A DNA stretch of 64,000 nucleotides from Bifidobacterium sp. ESL0732. GTDB lineage: Bacteria; Actinomycetota; Actinomycetes; Actinomycetales; Bifidobacteriaceae. Location: the NCBI RefSeq assembly GCF_029395535.1, contig NZ_CP113920.1, forward strand, positions 2,323,642 to 2,387,641, in the 5' to 3' direction. The notes beneath the pieces are model-generated. The model did not search any database. It was not told where the DNA came from and was given only the letters and a program-made list of their open reading frames with translations. Below, piece after piece: positions 45,287 through 54,778 of this stretch; the first letter of the stretch is position 1, and the number at the start of each line of letters is the position of its first letter. The position numbers and the translations under genes are program-made.

Positions 45287-45327
45287 AAAAGAGCAAGCGA
45301 GGACGGATGTCTCTCGTTTGCTCTTTT
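45287..45327. terminator. Bidirectional terminator between pknB and srtC
   Basis: AAAAGAGCAAGCGAG (45287-45301) pairs with CTCGTTTGCTCTTTT (45313-45327) with one G-T pair, giving an A-run on one side and a T-run on the other. It can end both the rightward kinase operon and the leftward pilus operon. Confidence 0.9.
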
Positions 45328-45338
45328 AGCCGAAACAG

Positions 45339-46430
45339 CTATGGTTTCTCTGACTGCTTGGGTTGCTTCGGCTTGTCGGGCGGACGGCGACGGTGGGCGA
45401 TGACGCCCATCGGAGGCAGACCACGCTTGTCAACGAAGCGCGGGCGCAGCAGCGTCTTGGGAATCGGCGTGCCGTCGTAGTGCCACGGCGGCGGCACCAG
45501 CTCGCGGTAGTTCTTGCGCATGGCGAGCAGGAAGCCAAGGATGAGCACAATCAGTGCCGCAAGCAGTCCATAAAGCTGCGCGTCGGCAGCGGCATCGACC
45601 AAGGGCGGAATATCCTGCGGAATGTTGCCACGCTCGGCGGTGATGACGAGACGCTCAGTGTTGACACCATATGGCGTGCAGGTCATCAACGTGAGCAGAT
45701 CCTTGCCCGGAACCACTTTGTAAAGGTGGACATCCTTGGGATTAACCACATGGATGGCTTTCACACGGTAACCCATGGTGTGGTTCAGCGTTTCGATGTA
45801 GATGATGTCGCCTTTTCTGAGCTGATCAATTCGGGTGAAGAGCAGGGCATCGGGGAGGCCACGATGACCAGTCAGCACGGCATTGGTTGATTTGCCACCT
45901 ACCGGCACGCTCGTACCGTACAGATGACCTGAACCGATAGTAAGCGTTGCGCGAGCGGTACCGTGATAAATCGGCAAGTGAATCGACACCTTGGGTATAC
46001 GAATCGTGCCCATCACTCCGTTCGAACCTTTTAGCAGAGACTGATAGGTCACATCTTTTTGCGATTCCGTGTCTTCATCCGGCTTGTCATTGAACGGGTC
46101 CTTGACCTCGCCCAGTCTCGTCTGACCGGAAGCGGCGATCTGCTGGTTATAGGCCTGCGCCGCATGAAGTTCCTTGGCCGCTTCCCCTCGTGGCCACTTC
46201 AACACGTCTCGCTCGGCTTGGATGGCGGCAAGCGCCTCAGTCCTGGAGTTGATCACCCAATGGACCGGCACCCACATGATAAGCACCACGGTAAGAATGA
46301 CGAAGAAATCGTGCACGAGTTCGATGAAGATGCGATAGGCGTATTGCCCACGCTTTTTCACCGGCTTGAGGACATCTTCGAAAGACTCCCGATGCAGCGC
46401 ATGCTCCACAGTCTTTTTCTTACGCTTCAT
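45339..46430 (-). CDS. srtC: Class C sortase, pilus assembly
   Basis: The 363-residue membrane transpeptidase joins pilin subunits into a fibre. It has an N-terminal helix (FFVILTVVLIMWVPVHWVIN) and a C-terminal one (LYGLLAALIVLILGFLLAM), which typifies class C. The catalytic residues are His in LTGHRGLPDALLF, Cys (about residue 250) in LMTCTPYGVNTERLVITAER and the following Arg. It lies downstream of two pilin genes in the same direction, beyond a hairpin that may lower its expression. Confidence 0.94.
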   Translation of the reverse strand: MKRKKKTVEHALHRESFEDVLKPVKKRGQYAYRIFIELVHDFFVILTVVLIMWVPVHWVINSRTEALAAIQAERDVLKWPRGEAAKELHAAQAYNQQIAASGQTRLGEVKDPFNDKPDEDTESQKDVTYQSLLKGSNGVMGTIRIPKVSIHLPIYHGTARATLTIGSGHLYGTSVPVGGKSTNAVLTGHRGLPDALLFTRIDQLRKGDIIYIETLNHTMGYRVKAIHVVNPKDVHLYKVVPGKDLLTLMTCTPYGVNTERLVITAERGNIPQDIPPLVDAAADAQLYGLLAALIVLILGFLLAMRKNYRELVPPPWHYDGTPIPKTLLRPRFVDKRGLPPMGVIAHRRRPPDKPKQPKQSEKP

Positions 46431-46588
46431 TAATCCGTTCCATCGATATGTGTTGGCCTACTATCGTCTTGCTACATTTATTGTGATGCATAGAGCCGAC
46501 AGCCAGATGAGCTTTCATTTATCAGTCTGAGCGCGCAAAAAAACACTTCACCCTAGCATGAACAAGACTTCTTCAGACCAGATATGAA

Positions 46589-46635
46589 AAGAGGTGGTCA
46601 ATCAGGAACCAAGGTTCCAGATCAAACCACCTCTT
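46589..46635 (-). terminator. Attenuating terminator between pilin and sortase genes
   Basis: AAGAGGTGGT (46589-46598) pairs with ACCACCTCTT (46626-46635) around a loop holding its own GGAACC/GGTTCC stem; read leftwards it is followed by TTCATAT. It lies 52 nt after the pilin stop, so readthrough would set the sortase level. Confidence 0.7.
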
Positions 46636-46686
46636 AAGTCACCTCAATGGTTGAGCATCATGCTCCACCATATTGGTTGTCAAACC

Positions 46687-48408
46687 TCACATGCGAGCAT
46701 TCGCCAGATTCTTGCGACGCATCTTGGAAGTGACCACTGCAACACCACCGCTGATAATCGCCAACAGCACAACGAGCGCAACACCCACACCACCGGTAAG
46801 CGGCAGTCCAGCAAGCGAATTAGTGTTCTTGACCGTGATCTTGCCATTGTAGCCATTAGGACTATCCTGTGTAATCGAATTCCTGCCTACCAATCCAATG
46901 GTATCAGGATCGTTCGTGAAGGCTGTTACACTGGCCGTACCATCAAGATTATACGCGATATGAACCACAAAGCTTGATTTGGTGTAATTATTAGATGAAC
47001 CAGTCTGCTGAATGTAATAATCTCCAGAAGGAAGGCCATCAAAGACCAACTTGCCATCACCGTTTGTTGTAATGGCTGCATCAGTACCTGTTTCATCATA
47101 GGTATACGCAGTGGTCCCATTGGCCTTGAACTTCAGCTGTGTTCCTGAAGAGCTCGTCCCAGCATACACCTTAAATGCACCATCATTTGCAATGGCTGTT
47201 CCTTGTCCATCGACGTTCGTTAGCGTCACTGAGTACAGTGCAATCTTAGTTGTAGCATCGGCATTCACGTCAGACGTGGTTGCTGGAGTGGAGGGATCGG
47301 TCGAATACGTAAGCTTGGCAGCGTTATGCTGCGATTGCCATGTATCGCCAGAAACTGCCGTGAGCGTTACCTTATAAGTGAGTTTGATAGCTTTGCCAGT
47401 CGGGAACTTGTCTTGTTTCACGAACTCAGCGCCTTTGAACGCGAAAGTTACGGCAGTACCAGGTGCGGATGGAGACGGCTCAGTGACATCAACGTCACCA
47501 ATTGCACCGATTCCATCAGTTACGGTCAGTGCTGCAGAACCGGGAACATAAACCATACCTTTGGTCGGCGTATCAGTCATAGTGAAGGTGTAGCTATCCA
47601 TACCTGCGGTAACAGGCACCTTACTGGAAAGAGTGAACTCGACGGTATCGCCAATCTTAGCCTTCTTGAGCTCTGTTTCCCTGTTACTACCAGTCAAAGT
47701 CGTATCCGTACCGCCGGATGTAAGTTTAGTGGCTTCCTTCGTGAGCGTCGGAGTTTCGGCCTTCAAATCAACCTTGCCCAAAGGCTTAGTTGTGCCACCG
47801 AGCGTGATATAGGAAGTGCCGCCTACTGTAGTACCTACCAAAATCGGGACGGACTTAGAAACGCCTGCCGTCGCGGTAGTGTCTCTAAGCAGGTAGATAC
47901 CGACCGGCATATCGGTGATGACCAAATCGTCACCGCTGGCAGCAGCAGTACCCACAGAGCCATAAGTAAGACTCGTATCCGCAGCTAAAGTCTTCACGAA
48001 TGTGCGAATCGTACCAGTATAAGGCGATGAGCTAGAATCAGACCAAGTCTTTGCAACATATTCCATTGGGTTTGTTGACTCATAGCCTGTTGTTGGTGTC
48101 ACATCACCATTAGCCTTCTTAACCGCCTTTTGAACAGCCGTCAACACTGGATCCGCTGCAGTATCCACGCTGACAACAGACAGATTCGTACCACTATCCG
48201 TTTCAGCATACGTATATGACGAGAGCTTTACCATCTCAAAAGTATGACTTGCACCCTTGGTAATTGTAATCTGGCCTTTCGAATTTGCGCCAGACAGATC
48301 TACTTCAGTTGCATTCGCAGTGCCGACGCCTAGAGCACCCATGGCGAGCAGAGTTGCTGCGGAAAGCACCATAGCCGCCGCGCTGCGTAAGCCTTTTCCT
48401 AACTTCAT
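46687..48408 (-). CDS. Sortase-dependent fimbrial subunit (LPLTG pilin)
   Basis: The 573-residue secreted protein has a signal peptide (KGLRSAAAMVLSAATLLAMG ending at ANATE), isopeptide-forming fimbrial domains (ETELKKAKIGDTVEFTLSSK; ITTNGDGKLVFDGLPSGDYY, the CnaB E-box region), and the sorting signal LPLTG near the C-terminus followed by a hydrophobic helix and MRRKN. It is probably the pilus backbone because it directly precedes srtC. The ribosome site is GGGAG. Which of the two pilins forms the shaft cannot be proved from sequence. Confidence 0.9.
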   Translation of the reverse strand: MKLGKGLRSAAAMVLSAATLLAMGALGVGTANATEVDLSGANSKGQITITKGASHTFEMVKLSSYTYAETDSGTNLSVVSVDTAADPVLTAVQKAVKKANGDVTPTTGYESTNPMEYVAKTWSDSSSSPYTGTIRTFVKTLAADTSLTYGSVGTAAASGDDLVITDMPVGIYLLRDTTATAGVSKSVPILVGTTVGGTSYITLGGTTKPLGKVDLKAETPTLTKEATKLTSGGTDTTLTGSNRETELKKAKIGDTVEFTLSSKVPVTAGMDSYTFTMTDTPTKGMVYVPGSAALTVTDGIGAIGDVDVTEPSPSAPGTAVTFAFKGAEFVKQDKFPTGKAIKLTYKVTLTAVSGDTWQSQHNAAKLTYSTDPSTPATTSDVNADATTKIALYSVTLTNVDGQGTAIANDGAFKVYAGTSSSGTQLKFKANGTTAYTYDETGTDAAITTNGDGKLVFDGLPSGDYYIQQTGSSNNYTKSSFVVHIAYNLDGTASVTAFTNDPDTIGLVGRNSITQDSPNGYNGKITVKNTNSLAGLPLTGGVGVALVVLLAIISGGVAVVTSKMRRKNLANARM

Positions 48409-48743
48409 AATTACTCCCTGTATTTTTTTAAATACATGTTTTATTTTTTACGTTTCGTTGTGTCGAACTTCGCACATCAGGAACACCATCAACGGTCCAG
48501 CTCAACATGCTTAATCCCCTTCGAGAAACCGCATGCCCATCTCCGGCGCACCCCACAACAAAAAGTTGCATAATGTAATTCATTATACTACGAGGTCTGT
48601 TTAAATTATCCGTTATTCGCAGCCTATTTTATTAGCCGCTTCCAATCGTGCATCTCATTACATATAAACCTCGTTTCATTACATCTTTTTGTTCCTCGTC
48701 TGTCGGCCGCAAACCCGTTTTCGGGTCGCATCACGACCGGCCA
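48409..48743. other. Region between the pilin genes
   Basis: These 335 nt contain a multi-stem structure just after the first pilin stop (about 48704-48742; includes GGTCG/CGACC and CCCG/CGGG stems), a likely terminator or attenuator. Close to the second pilin start there is a perfect A/T-rich hairpin (TGTATTT/AAATACA, 48419-48436), which may influence its translation. The middle is AT-rich with the palindrome-like AATGTAATTCATT and may hold a promoter for the second pilin. No gene was seen. Confidence 0.45.
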
Positions 48744-50621
48744 TTAACGTTGTATTCGGTGGCGTCTCCTCATCAGAGCAGTACCTGCGAGCACCAAGGC
48801 GCACAGCATGACCAGCAAAGCAACAATCGAGATGCCGGTAGCAGCCAACGAGCCTGGACCGTTGACGGGATGTCCGGTCAGCGTACCGATGATGCCGGGA
48901 AGACCGTCGATGCTTTTCTTGGGTTGCGTAACGTTCACCGTGATATCCGCACCAAGCTTGTCACTCGCAGCAGCTGGCTTACCGACCAGCCCGTTGGCGT
49001 CATCGCGAACGGTGGTGACATACGCACCGTCATTACTGGGATCTTCAGTGATGCTGACATCAAAGTCTGCCTGCGCCGCATCCGGTGCGCTGGACGGGGA
49101 GCCAGTCTGCTTGATGGTATAAATCCCCGGTGGCAATCCATCCAACTTGAGCCCGCCAAGACTTTCACCACCCTCAGCAATGTGCTTGCCGTCTGCGGAA
49201 ACAAGATTCGACGTGGAATGCGAAGCTTCGTCCTCGGCCGGATGGTATACATACGAACCATCGGCTTGTTTCCTGAACGTCAGAGGCTTGTTGTCACCCT
49301 TCCGGTAGACCTCAAAGGTCGTGCCGCCGGTAGGCGCGTTGCCTTTCGCGCCGTCAACGCTATGGAACTTCAGGTAGTAAGAGGAGAACTTGACGCCCGT
49401 CATGTACGCGTGCTGAGTTGCTCCGCAAGCCGGGGCAGAAGAATCAGCTACGCAGGATCCCGTCGGTTGGTTGGCAACGCTGCTCGACCAATCCACACCG
49501 GGAATATTCTTTTGTTTTCCGGTTTGCACGACCTTCATGTCATAGGTGATGACGATGGGCGCGTTGTAGGTATACGCCATCACATTCGGGAACGTGAATC
49601 CGATGTATGGGGCACCGCTGATATTGCCTTGATCGAAGTAAACCTCATTATTAGGCGTTGGCAGCGGAGCCGCGGAAGGAGCCGTGACAACAGTGATGGG
49701 AGTTCCATCAACTGTTACTCTCGCAGAGTTGGCTACATACTCCAAGCCAGCACTCGGTTTATCGGTGATTTTAAAGAAGTAATTGGTAAACCCTGCGGTC
49801 ATGGGGACAGAACTCGTGAGCTTGAAATGCATGATGTCGCCGTCGAGCGGAGTATCCCCACGGTCGACCGACTTGTTGTTTGCATCGGTGGTGGAGACCC
49901 ACTTCTTGGCAACCGTCGGGGTGCCGGACTTTTTCGCATTAATCTGGCCGATTCCCTTCAAACCGGTACCGACGAATGAGCTAAGATGATCAGACCCGAC
50001 AGTGGTACCCACCAACATCGGAATTGACTGATTCTGGGCGGTGACATCTTCTATGACATAAAGGCCCTCGGCCAATCCAGTAAATTCGGCCTTGCCATTA
50101 GATACTGATACAGCAGCGGCTGCAGTAATCGCGTCCTTAAATTCCTGTTTGTTTTGCAGCTTGGTGACGAAATTACGCAACTTACCTGCATAACCGGTTG
50201 AAGCGGAATTTGAAGTCTTGTCTTGATTGTCCGTGCGACCATTATCGTATCCAAGCCAATGCTTGGAAATCCAACAGACAGCATCGTTAGGGCATTCGCC
50301 GCTCGTTCCGGCTGGCGTTGTGGCACCGGCTTCGGTGGCCGCCGAGTCAACCGCGTTGGCAAACATTGGAGAAGTTGTCAATTTCTCGACTTCAAGCCCG
50401 GAAATCGAATTCCCATCGTTCTCGGCACTGGAATACGCACCAATTTGGACAGCCTTGAACTCGTGGCCCGCTTCTGCATCGGTGACTGTAATCTGACCAT
50501 TATTGCCAATCGAAACCGTGCCTGCGTTCGCCGTCCCCACACCGACGATCGAGCATGCCAACATGGCCACTGCACCCATCGCAGCGGCTACTGCCTTGAA
50601 CAATGACTTGTGTACAGCCAT
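48744..50621 (-). CDS. Sortase-dependent fimbrial protein with LAATG-type sorting signal
   Basis: The 625-residue secreted protein has a signal peptide (AVAAAMGAVAMLACSIVGVG, cut near TANA), an N-terminal domain with a Cys pair (ECPNDAVCW), fimbrial isopeptide domains (DGDIMHFKLTSSVPMTAGFT; LKLDGLPPGIYTIKQTG), and a second Cys pair (GSCVADSSAPACG). The C-terminus GPGSLAATG-ISIVALLVMLCALVLAG-RRRHR is a sorting signal in which LAATG replaces LPxTG. It is first in the operon and probably the ancillary or tip subunit. The ribosome site is GAGAGAGGG. Confidence 0.87.
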   Translation of the reverse strand: MAVHKSLFKAVAAAMGAVAMLACSIVGVGTANAGTVSIGNNGQITVTDAEAGHEFKAVQIGAYSSAENDGNSISGLEVEKLTTSPMFANAVDSAATEAGATTPAGTSGECPNDAVCWISKHWLGYDNGRTDNQDKTSNSASTGYAGKLRNFVTKLQNKQEFKDAITAAAAVSVSNGKAEFTGLAEGLYVIEDVTAQNQSIPMLVGTTVGSDHLSSFVGTGLKGIGQINAKKSGTPTVAKKWVSTTDANNKSVDRGDTPLDGDIMHFKLTSSVPMTAGFTNYFFKITDKPSAGLEYVANSARVTVDGTPITVVTAPSAAPLPTPNNEVYFDQGNISGAPYIGFTFPNVMAYTYNAPIVITYDMKVVQTGKQKNIPGVDWSSSVANQPTGSCVADSSAPACGATQHAYMTGVKFSSYYLKFHSVDGAKGNAPTGGTTFEVYRKGDNKPLTFRKQADGSYVYHPAEDEASHSTSNLVSADGKHIAEGGESLGGLKLDGLPPGIYTIKQTGSPSSAPDAAQADFDVSITEDPSNDGAYVTTVRDDANGLVGKPAAASDKLGADITVNVTQPKKSIDGLPGIIGTLTGHPVNGPGSLAATGISIVALLVMLCALVLAGTALMRRRHRIQR

Positions 50622-50911
50622 AATCCCTCTCTCAATGAAGCGCGCGACCTATGCACACATCACCGTATTACTATTTGGCTTGGAAACTATCCCTACCAAA
50701 CGTATTTCACTATACCCAACATTAACATATACCACGCCTTATTTTTGCGGCGAATGCTGAAACCGACATCGATGTTTTTCTCCCTTCTGCCACGTTATTT
50801 CATCGTCTTCACTGAGATGGTTAACAAGTGTTAAGGAAAAGTCACACGTTTAATTCATTTCAATCGTTTATCAAAAATCAACCATTCCTCGAAGATAAAC
50901 TACGCCGATGT

Positions 50912-50935
50912 AGTTTTCCACCGAAGTGGAAAACT
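50912..50935. other. 10-bp hairpin at the left edge of the DnaA-box cluster
   Basis: AGTTTTCCAC (50912-50921) pairs perfectly with GTGGAAAACT (50926-50935) around CGAA. It touches the first DnaA box. It could be a terminator-like structure ending transcription into the cluster or part of the origin. Confidence 0.5.
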
Positions 50936-50936
50936 T

Positions 50937-51150
50937 TGTGGATAACTTGGGCACAAGCAGTGGATTACGTGGGGAAAAGTCACCGAGTTATCGACATTGT
51001 TTTTCAAATTCCTTTATTTTCAACGATTCCAGAGTGTGTACAATGTGGATAAGATTAGTGCACAAACCAGAAGTCTTATCCACACCTCTTGTGAACAACT
51101 CCCGACTTATCCACACTTATACACAACACTAAAATAAAACTTGTGGATAA
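50937..51150. other. Origin-like cluster A: six DnaA boxes
   Basis: Five perfect boxes (TTATCCACA or TGTGGATAA) lie at 50937, 51044, 51076, 51107 and 51142, and TTATACACA (allowed by TTATNCACA) at 51117, within 214 nt. The segment right of it (51151-51310) is visibly AT-rich, with runs such as ATTTGATTTTTTATATTTAT, as expected of an unwinding element. Density and layout are those of an oriC or a DnaA-titrating locus, in a 942-nt gene-free region (50622-51563). Confidence 0.75.
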
Positions 51151-51400
51151 CCTACGAAAAATCTGATATTGCCGATTTTCAAATATCAAAAAGAATGCAT
51201 TACCGAAAAATAAACATCAACCGAACTTAAGAAATCCGAATTCAAAAATCAGAAATCATGAAATCTGATAATGAACGAAAATTTGATTTTTTATATTTAT
51301 CATTGAGGTTCACAAATTCCGCGCGCCAGAGGCATTTTTTCGATGTCCAATATTTGCACACAAAATTTTCACACAATTGGGCCTATGCATCATGAATATT

Positions 51401-51438
51401 TGCAGGTATGCCTGCATATCCTGCATATCCTGCATATA
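51401..51438. repeat. Short hairpin and three tandem CTGCATATC repeats
   Basis: TGCAGG-TATG-CCTGCA (51401-51416) is a perfect 6-bp hairpin, whose right arm starts three tandem 9-bp units, CTGCATATC, CTGCATATC, CTGCATATA (51412-51438). It lies in the gene-free region next to the AT-rich segment of cluster A. Role unknown; it resembles iteron-like or slippage-prone repeats. Confidence 0.6.
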
Positions 51439-51563
51439 AAAGTGCATCCCTCAATCGTTAACGGATTTCAAGAGACGCACTTCGATACAACAGACGGTTC
51501 ACAGACGAAAGCACAAAGCTAACCGACTTCAGCGCCTTGCCGAGCGCGATGCCGATAACGGAA

Positions 51564-52139
51564 TCAGCGCCACCACATCGTCATGATGAAGCCGACCATC
51601 ACGATGCAGAAGGCGATCAGCAGGTTCCATGCGCCGATGCCGGGAATCGGGTACTTGCTGGTGAGGTAATACACAACGGCCCACGCAAGACCGAGGATCA
51701 TCAGGAAGCAGAACAGCGGCACGAACCAGCTTGGGTTCGCCTTGGTTCCCTTGATGGTCTCCTCGACGCGCTTGCTGTTCTCGGCCTGACGCTGGGCGAC
51801 GCGGCGCAGCTGCGGGCTCATCGTCTTCTTGTCGGCGCTGGTGGCGCTCAGCAATGCATCGATCTTGTCCATCGGCAGGTCGAGGTCGTCGTCATCGTCA
51901 GTCGCGTCGTCAGCGGTCTTGTCCGATTCGCCGGATTCATCCGACTTCTCTGAAGTTTCAGTGGCCTCGGCGCTTTTATCGGCAGTGTCGGAATCCTTCT
52001 TCTCGGTCGCCTTCTCATCACTTTCGGCGGCATCAACAGCGTCGCCGCTCTCCTGCGTTCCGGGCTTGTCCCATGCCTTCTGCGCCTCATCCTGCGTAGC
52101 GGCGGCATCGGCGCCCTTATCCAGCTCTTCGTCAGCCAT
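51564..52139 (-). CDS. crgA: CrgA-like cell division protein
   Basis: The 191-residue protein has two C-terminal membrane helices (FVPLFCFLMILGLAWAVVYYLTS split here, and WNLLIAFCIVMVGFIMTMWW) joined by the short loop KYPIPGIGA, the hallmark of CrgA, a divisome coordinator that interacts with FtsZ, FtsI and wall enzymes in actinobacteria. The 110-residue N-terminal part is acidic and Ala/Asp/Glu/Lys-rich, longer than usual. The ATG at 52139 was chosen (GGAG 9 nt upstream) over one at 52154. Confidence 0.9.
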   Translation of the reverse strand: MADEELDKGADAAATQDEAQKAWDKPGTQESGDAVDAAESDEKATEKKDSDTADKSAEATETSEKSDESGESDKTADDATDDDDDLDLPMDKIDALLSATSADKKTMSPQLRRVAQRQAENSKRVEETIKGTKANPSWFVPLFCFLMILGLAWAVVYYLTSKYPIPGIGAWNLLIAFCIVMVGFIMTMWWR

Positions 52140-52235
52140 AAGCGTAGTCTCCATTCAATAGGCTAAACGACATATTAGTGTACACTCGAAACAAGAAGAC
52201 GGGTACGTAAGCATTTACGTAAGGATTTTGAAATA

Positions 52236-53033
52236 ATGAAGGAAACTCCGGGCAAGCACAAGGCGAAACGCTCGCGGCTTGGCGGGGTTGCCGTCTTTGT
52301 TGTCGTCGCGCTCACCGGATTCCTGCTGATGACCAACATCCGTGTCAACAAAACCAGCGTGGTCTCTTCGGACGCCGCACAATTGGTGGAGCAGCGCGTC
52401 ACCCAGGTCGACAAACTGCAAAAACAGGTCAAATCGCTGGGCTCGCAGGTCAATACGCTCAACAAATACGCGGGCAAGGACAGCTCAAAACCCAGCAATT
52501 CCAGCGAAGATCCGGGAGCGGGAACCATGCTTCCGGCGGTTACCGGCCCCGGCATTTCGGTCACGCTCAACGATTCGCCGCTTTGGCAGCATATGGTCTC
52601 GGATTCCGCGACGGGAACGGCCACGAATATCAATGATTACGTCATCCACCAGCAAGATATCGAGTCTGTGGTAAACGCGCTTTGGCGGGGCGGGGCCGAG
52701 GCGATGATGATTCAAGACCAGCGGGTGCTATACAACTCCGCCATCATCTGCAAGGGCAATATCCTCATGTTGCAAGGCAAGCAGTATTCGCCGCCATATA
52801 CCATCTCCGCCATCGGCCCGAGCGGCAAGATGCGCGACGCGCTCAACAATTCGAAAGCCATCCAGACCTATCAGGAATATGTCAGCGCGTTCGGACTGGG
52901 CTGGAAGGTCGAAGACAAGGACACCCTGCGCTTTCCCGTGGCACCGGTGCTGCAGACGCTGAAGTATGCCACCGTGACAAAAACCGACAATAAAGGAAAC
53001 GATGATAAAGCGGGCGAAAGCGGCAATAAATAA
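52236..53033 (+). CDS. DUF881 membrane protein
   Basis: The 265-residue protein has an N-terminal helix (LGGVAVFVVVALTGFLLMTN), a short coiled segment (VEQRVTQVDKLQKQVKSLG), then the DUF881 domain: GPGISVTLNDSP, VIHQQDIESVVNALWRGGAE, AEAMMIQDQRV and PPYTISAIGPSGKMRDALNN. The family is found by the origin and near division genes of actinobacteria and has no firm function. It is divergent from crgA and upstream of the sortase gene. Confidence 0.9.
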   Translation: MKETPGKHKAKRSRLGGVAVFVVVALTGFLLMTNIRVNKTSVVSSDAAQLVEQRVTQVDKLQKQVKSLGSQVNTLNKYAGKDSSKPSNSSEDPGAGTMLPAVTGPGISVTLNDSPLWQHMVSDSATGTATNINDYVIHQQDIESVVNALWRGGAEAMMIQDQRVLYNSAIICKGNILMLQGKQYSPPYTISAIGPSGKMRDALNNSKAIQTYQEYVSAFGLGWKVEDKDTLRFPVAPVLQTLKYATVTKTDNKGNDDKAGESGNK

Positions 53034-53137
53034 TAAATAAGGTCTGAGAGCGGAAACGGCTATACAGACGGATACAATTGACTCATACTGGTCGATAGAT
53101 ATGTGGGGATTTCAAGCCTTCAACAATTGCGGCGGCA

Positions 53138-54661
53138 ATGACGGAACCAATGCCACAGCAAGACGACACCAATACGGAACGAGAGATGGATTTCATGGCT
53201 GATAACGGCGACTACAACGACAGCGGCCGGCGGCGCAAGGACGCCGTTCAACCGACCGACTTGGACGAGGCTTTCGACGATTTCGGCGTTCCCGATTCGA
53301 CCGATGCAAACGAGGAAACGCAAGCGTTCCAGGCTAATCAGGCTCCTCAGTCTAATCAGACAACACAATTCGCATGGCAAGGTGGGGCACAATCCGGGGT
53401 GCAATCCGCGTCGCAAGCGAGCAGACCCAGCAGACAAGGGGGGCTCGCGGGTCAGGGCGACTTCGCGCAACCCGACGTCAATGGCAACGCACTCAATACG
53501 AACCACGTCCGGCATACCAGTCACAAAGCCGGCGACAACACAAACGGCTACGGTGCCAATGGCAGCACCCCACGCTCGAAATCGAGACGTTGGTGGGCAG
53601 CGCTGGGCATCTTCGCCGAAGTCCTCTTCACAATTGCTGCGATTTGTGCGCTCTACGTCATTTGGCAGATGTGGTGGACTGGCGTGCAGTCTGAGCATAC
53701 GCAATACAATCAGCGTCAATCGGTTTCTTGGAGCGACCCAAGCAAGACTGCAGGCTCCGCGAACGGCGTCAACATCGCCAAAGCCCAGGACGGCACCCCT
53801 CCAGTTCAACCCGAAAGCGCCAATCCCGGCGATATGGTCGCGCAAATCTATGTCCCGCGCTTCGGCGACCAATGGCAACGCAACATCGTAGAGGGCACCG
53901 ACATGACCGCGCTAAATGAGCACGGCATGGGCCATTACAAGGAGTCCCAAATGCCTGGGCAGATCGGCAATTTCGCCGTGGCCGGCCATCGCAACGGGTA
54001 TGGGCAACCTTTGGGCGATGTCGACAAGCTCAAGGTCGGCGATCCAATTGTAATACGAACCAAGGATTATTGGTACGTCTACACTTATACCAGCGACAAA
54101 ATCGTGACGCCGGACCATGTGGAAGTGATCGCGCCGAACCCTGAAAACCCGACGGCGCCCGCGACGGAACGCATGATCACACTGACGACGTGCGAGCCGA
54201 AATACTCCACCCCGACCCACCGTTGGATCAGCTTCGGCAAGTTCAAGTATTGGGCGAAGGTTTCGGACGGCGTGCCTCAGGAGCTTACGCATACCGGGCA
54301 GAACGGCAAGGTCCAGTTCATCAACAACCAGAAGGAATCGGTGTTCGCCAAGCTGCCTTCGCTGATTCCGATTATCATCGCCTTGCTTGTTATTTATCTG
54401 GTGCTGTTCGTCGCGGCCGCTCTGGCCTGGCGCTGGCCGCTTCGCCGCGCCATCAAGGCCGGCAATGTCAAAAAGCCGGATCCGAGCATTTACGGCGGCC
54501 TGACAAGGCTTCAGCCAGGAATTAAGGGGATACGCATACTGCTGGTGGTGCTTTTGCTCTTAGCGGCGGCGCTGGCCATCATGCAATGGGCCTGCCCGTG
54601 GGCGGCCACCAACATACCGATTCTCCACCAGATGTCGAACTATGTTGCGGTAACCAACTGA
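53138..54661 (+). CDS. srtE: Class E sortase
   Basis: The 507-residue protein has a long cytoplasmic N-terminus (about 150 low-complexity Gln/Ser/Asp residues), a helix (WAALGIFAEVLFTIAAICAL), the sortase fold with AVAGHRNGYGQPLGDVDKL (His) and MITLTTCEPKYSTP (Cys near 351) followed by HRWISFGKF (Arg), and two C-terminal helices. Class E sortases in high-GC Gram-positives anchor proteins with LAxTG-type signals, which matches the LAATG of the pilin at 48744-50621. The start is uncertain: 53138 or an in-frame ATG a few codons later. Confidence 0.9.
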   Translation: MTEPMPQQDDTNTEREMDFMADNGDYNDSGRRRKDAVQPTDLDEAFDDFGVPDSTDANEETQAFQANQAPQSNQTTQFAWQGGAQSGVQSASQASRPSRQGGLAGQGDFAQPDVNGNALNTNHVRHTSHKAGDNTNGYGANGSTPRSKSRRWWAALGIFAEVLFTIAAICALYVIWQMWWTGVQSEHTQYNQRQSVSWSDPSKTAGSANGVNIAKAQDGTPPVQPESANPGDMVAQIYVPRFGDQWQRNIVEGTDMTALNEHGMGHYKESQMPGQIGNFAVAGHRNGYGQPLGDVDKLKVGDPIVIRTKDYWYVYTYTSDKIVTPDHVEVIAPNPENPTAPATERMITLTTCEPKYSTPTHRWISFGKFKYWAKVSDGVPQELTHTGQNGKVQFINNQKESVFAKLPSLIPIIIALLVIYLVLFVAAALAWRWPLRRAIKAGNVKKPDPSIYGGLTRLQPGIKGIRILLVVLLLLAAALAIMQWACPWAATNIPILHQMSNYVAVTN

Positions 54662-54778
54662 CAATAATTTTGCATTTGGTGATACGTTGATTGCGGCTCT
54701 TAGCGCGATTTTCTGCCCTAGAATCAATGAGCGCAGCCAAAGGTTCCCATAACCCTGGTGCAATGTTAGAGTGTTTTC

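Noticed and set aside
50600..50830. Poly-G phase-variation tract upstream of the pilus operon
   Set aside because: Some bifidobacterial pilus genes carry such tracts, but no G or C run longer than four occurs near this start codon.
53120..53878. A 252-codon minus-strand frame opposite the class E sortase
   Set aside because: It is antisense to the low-complexity N-terminus of the sortase and shows no domain.
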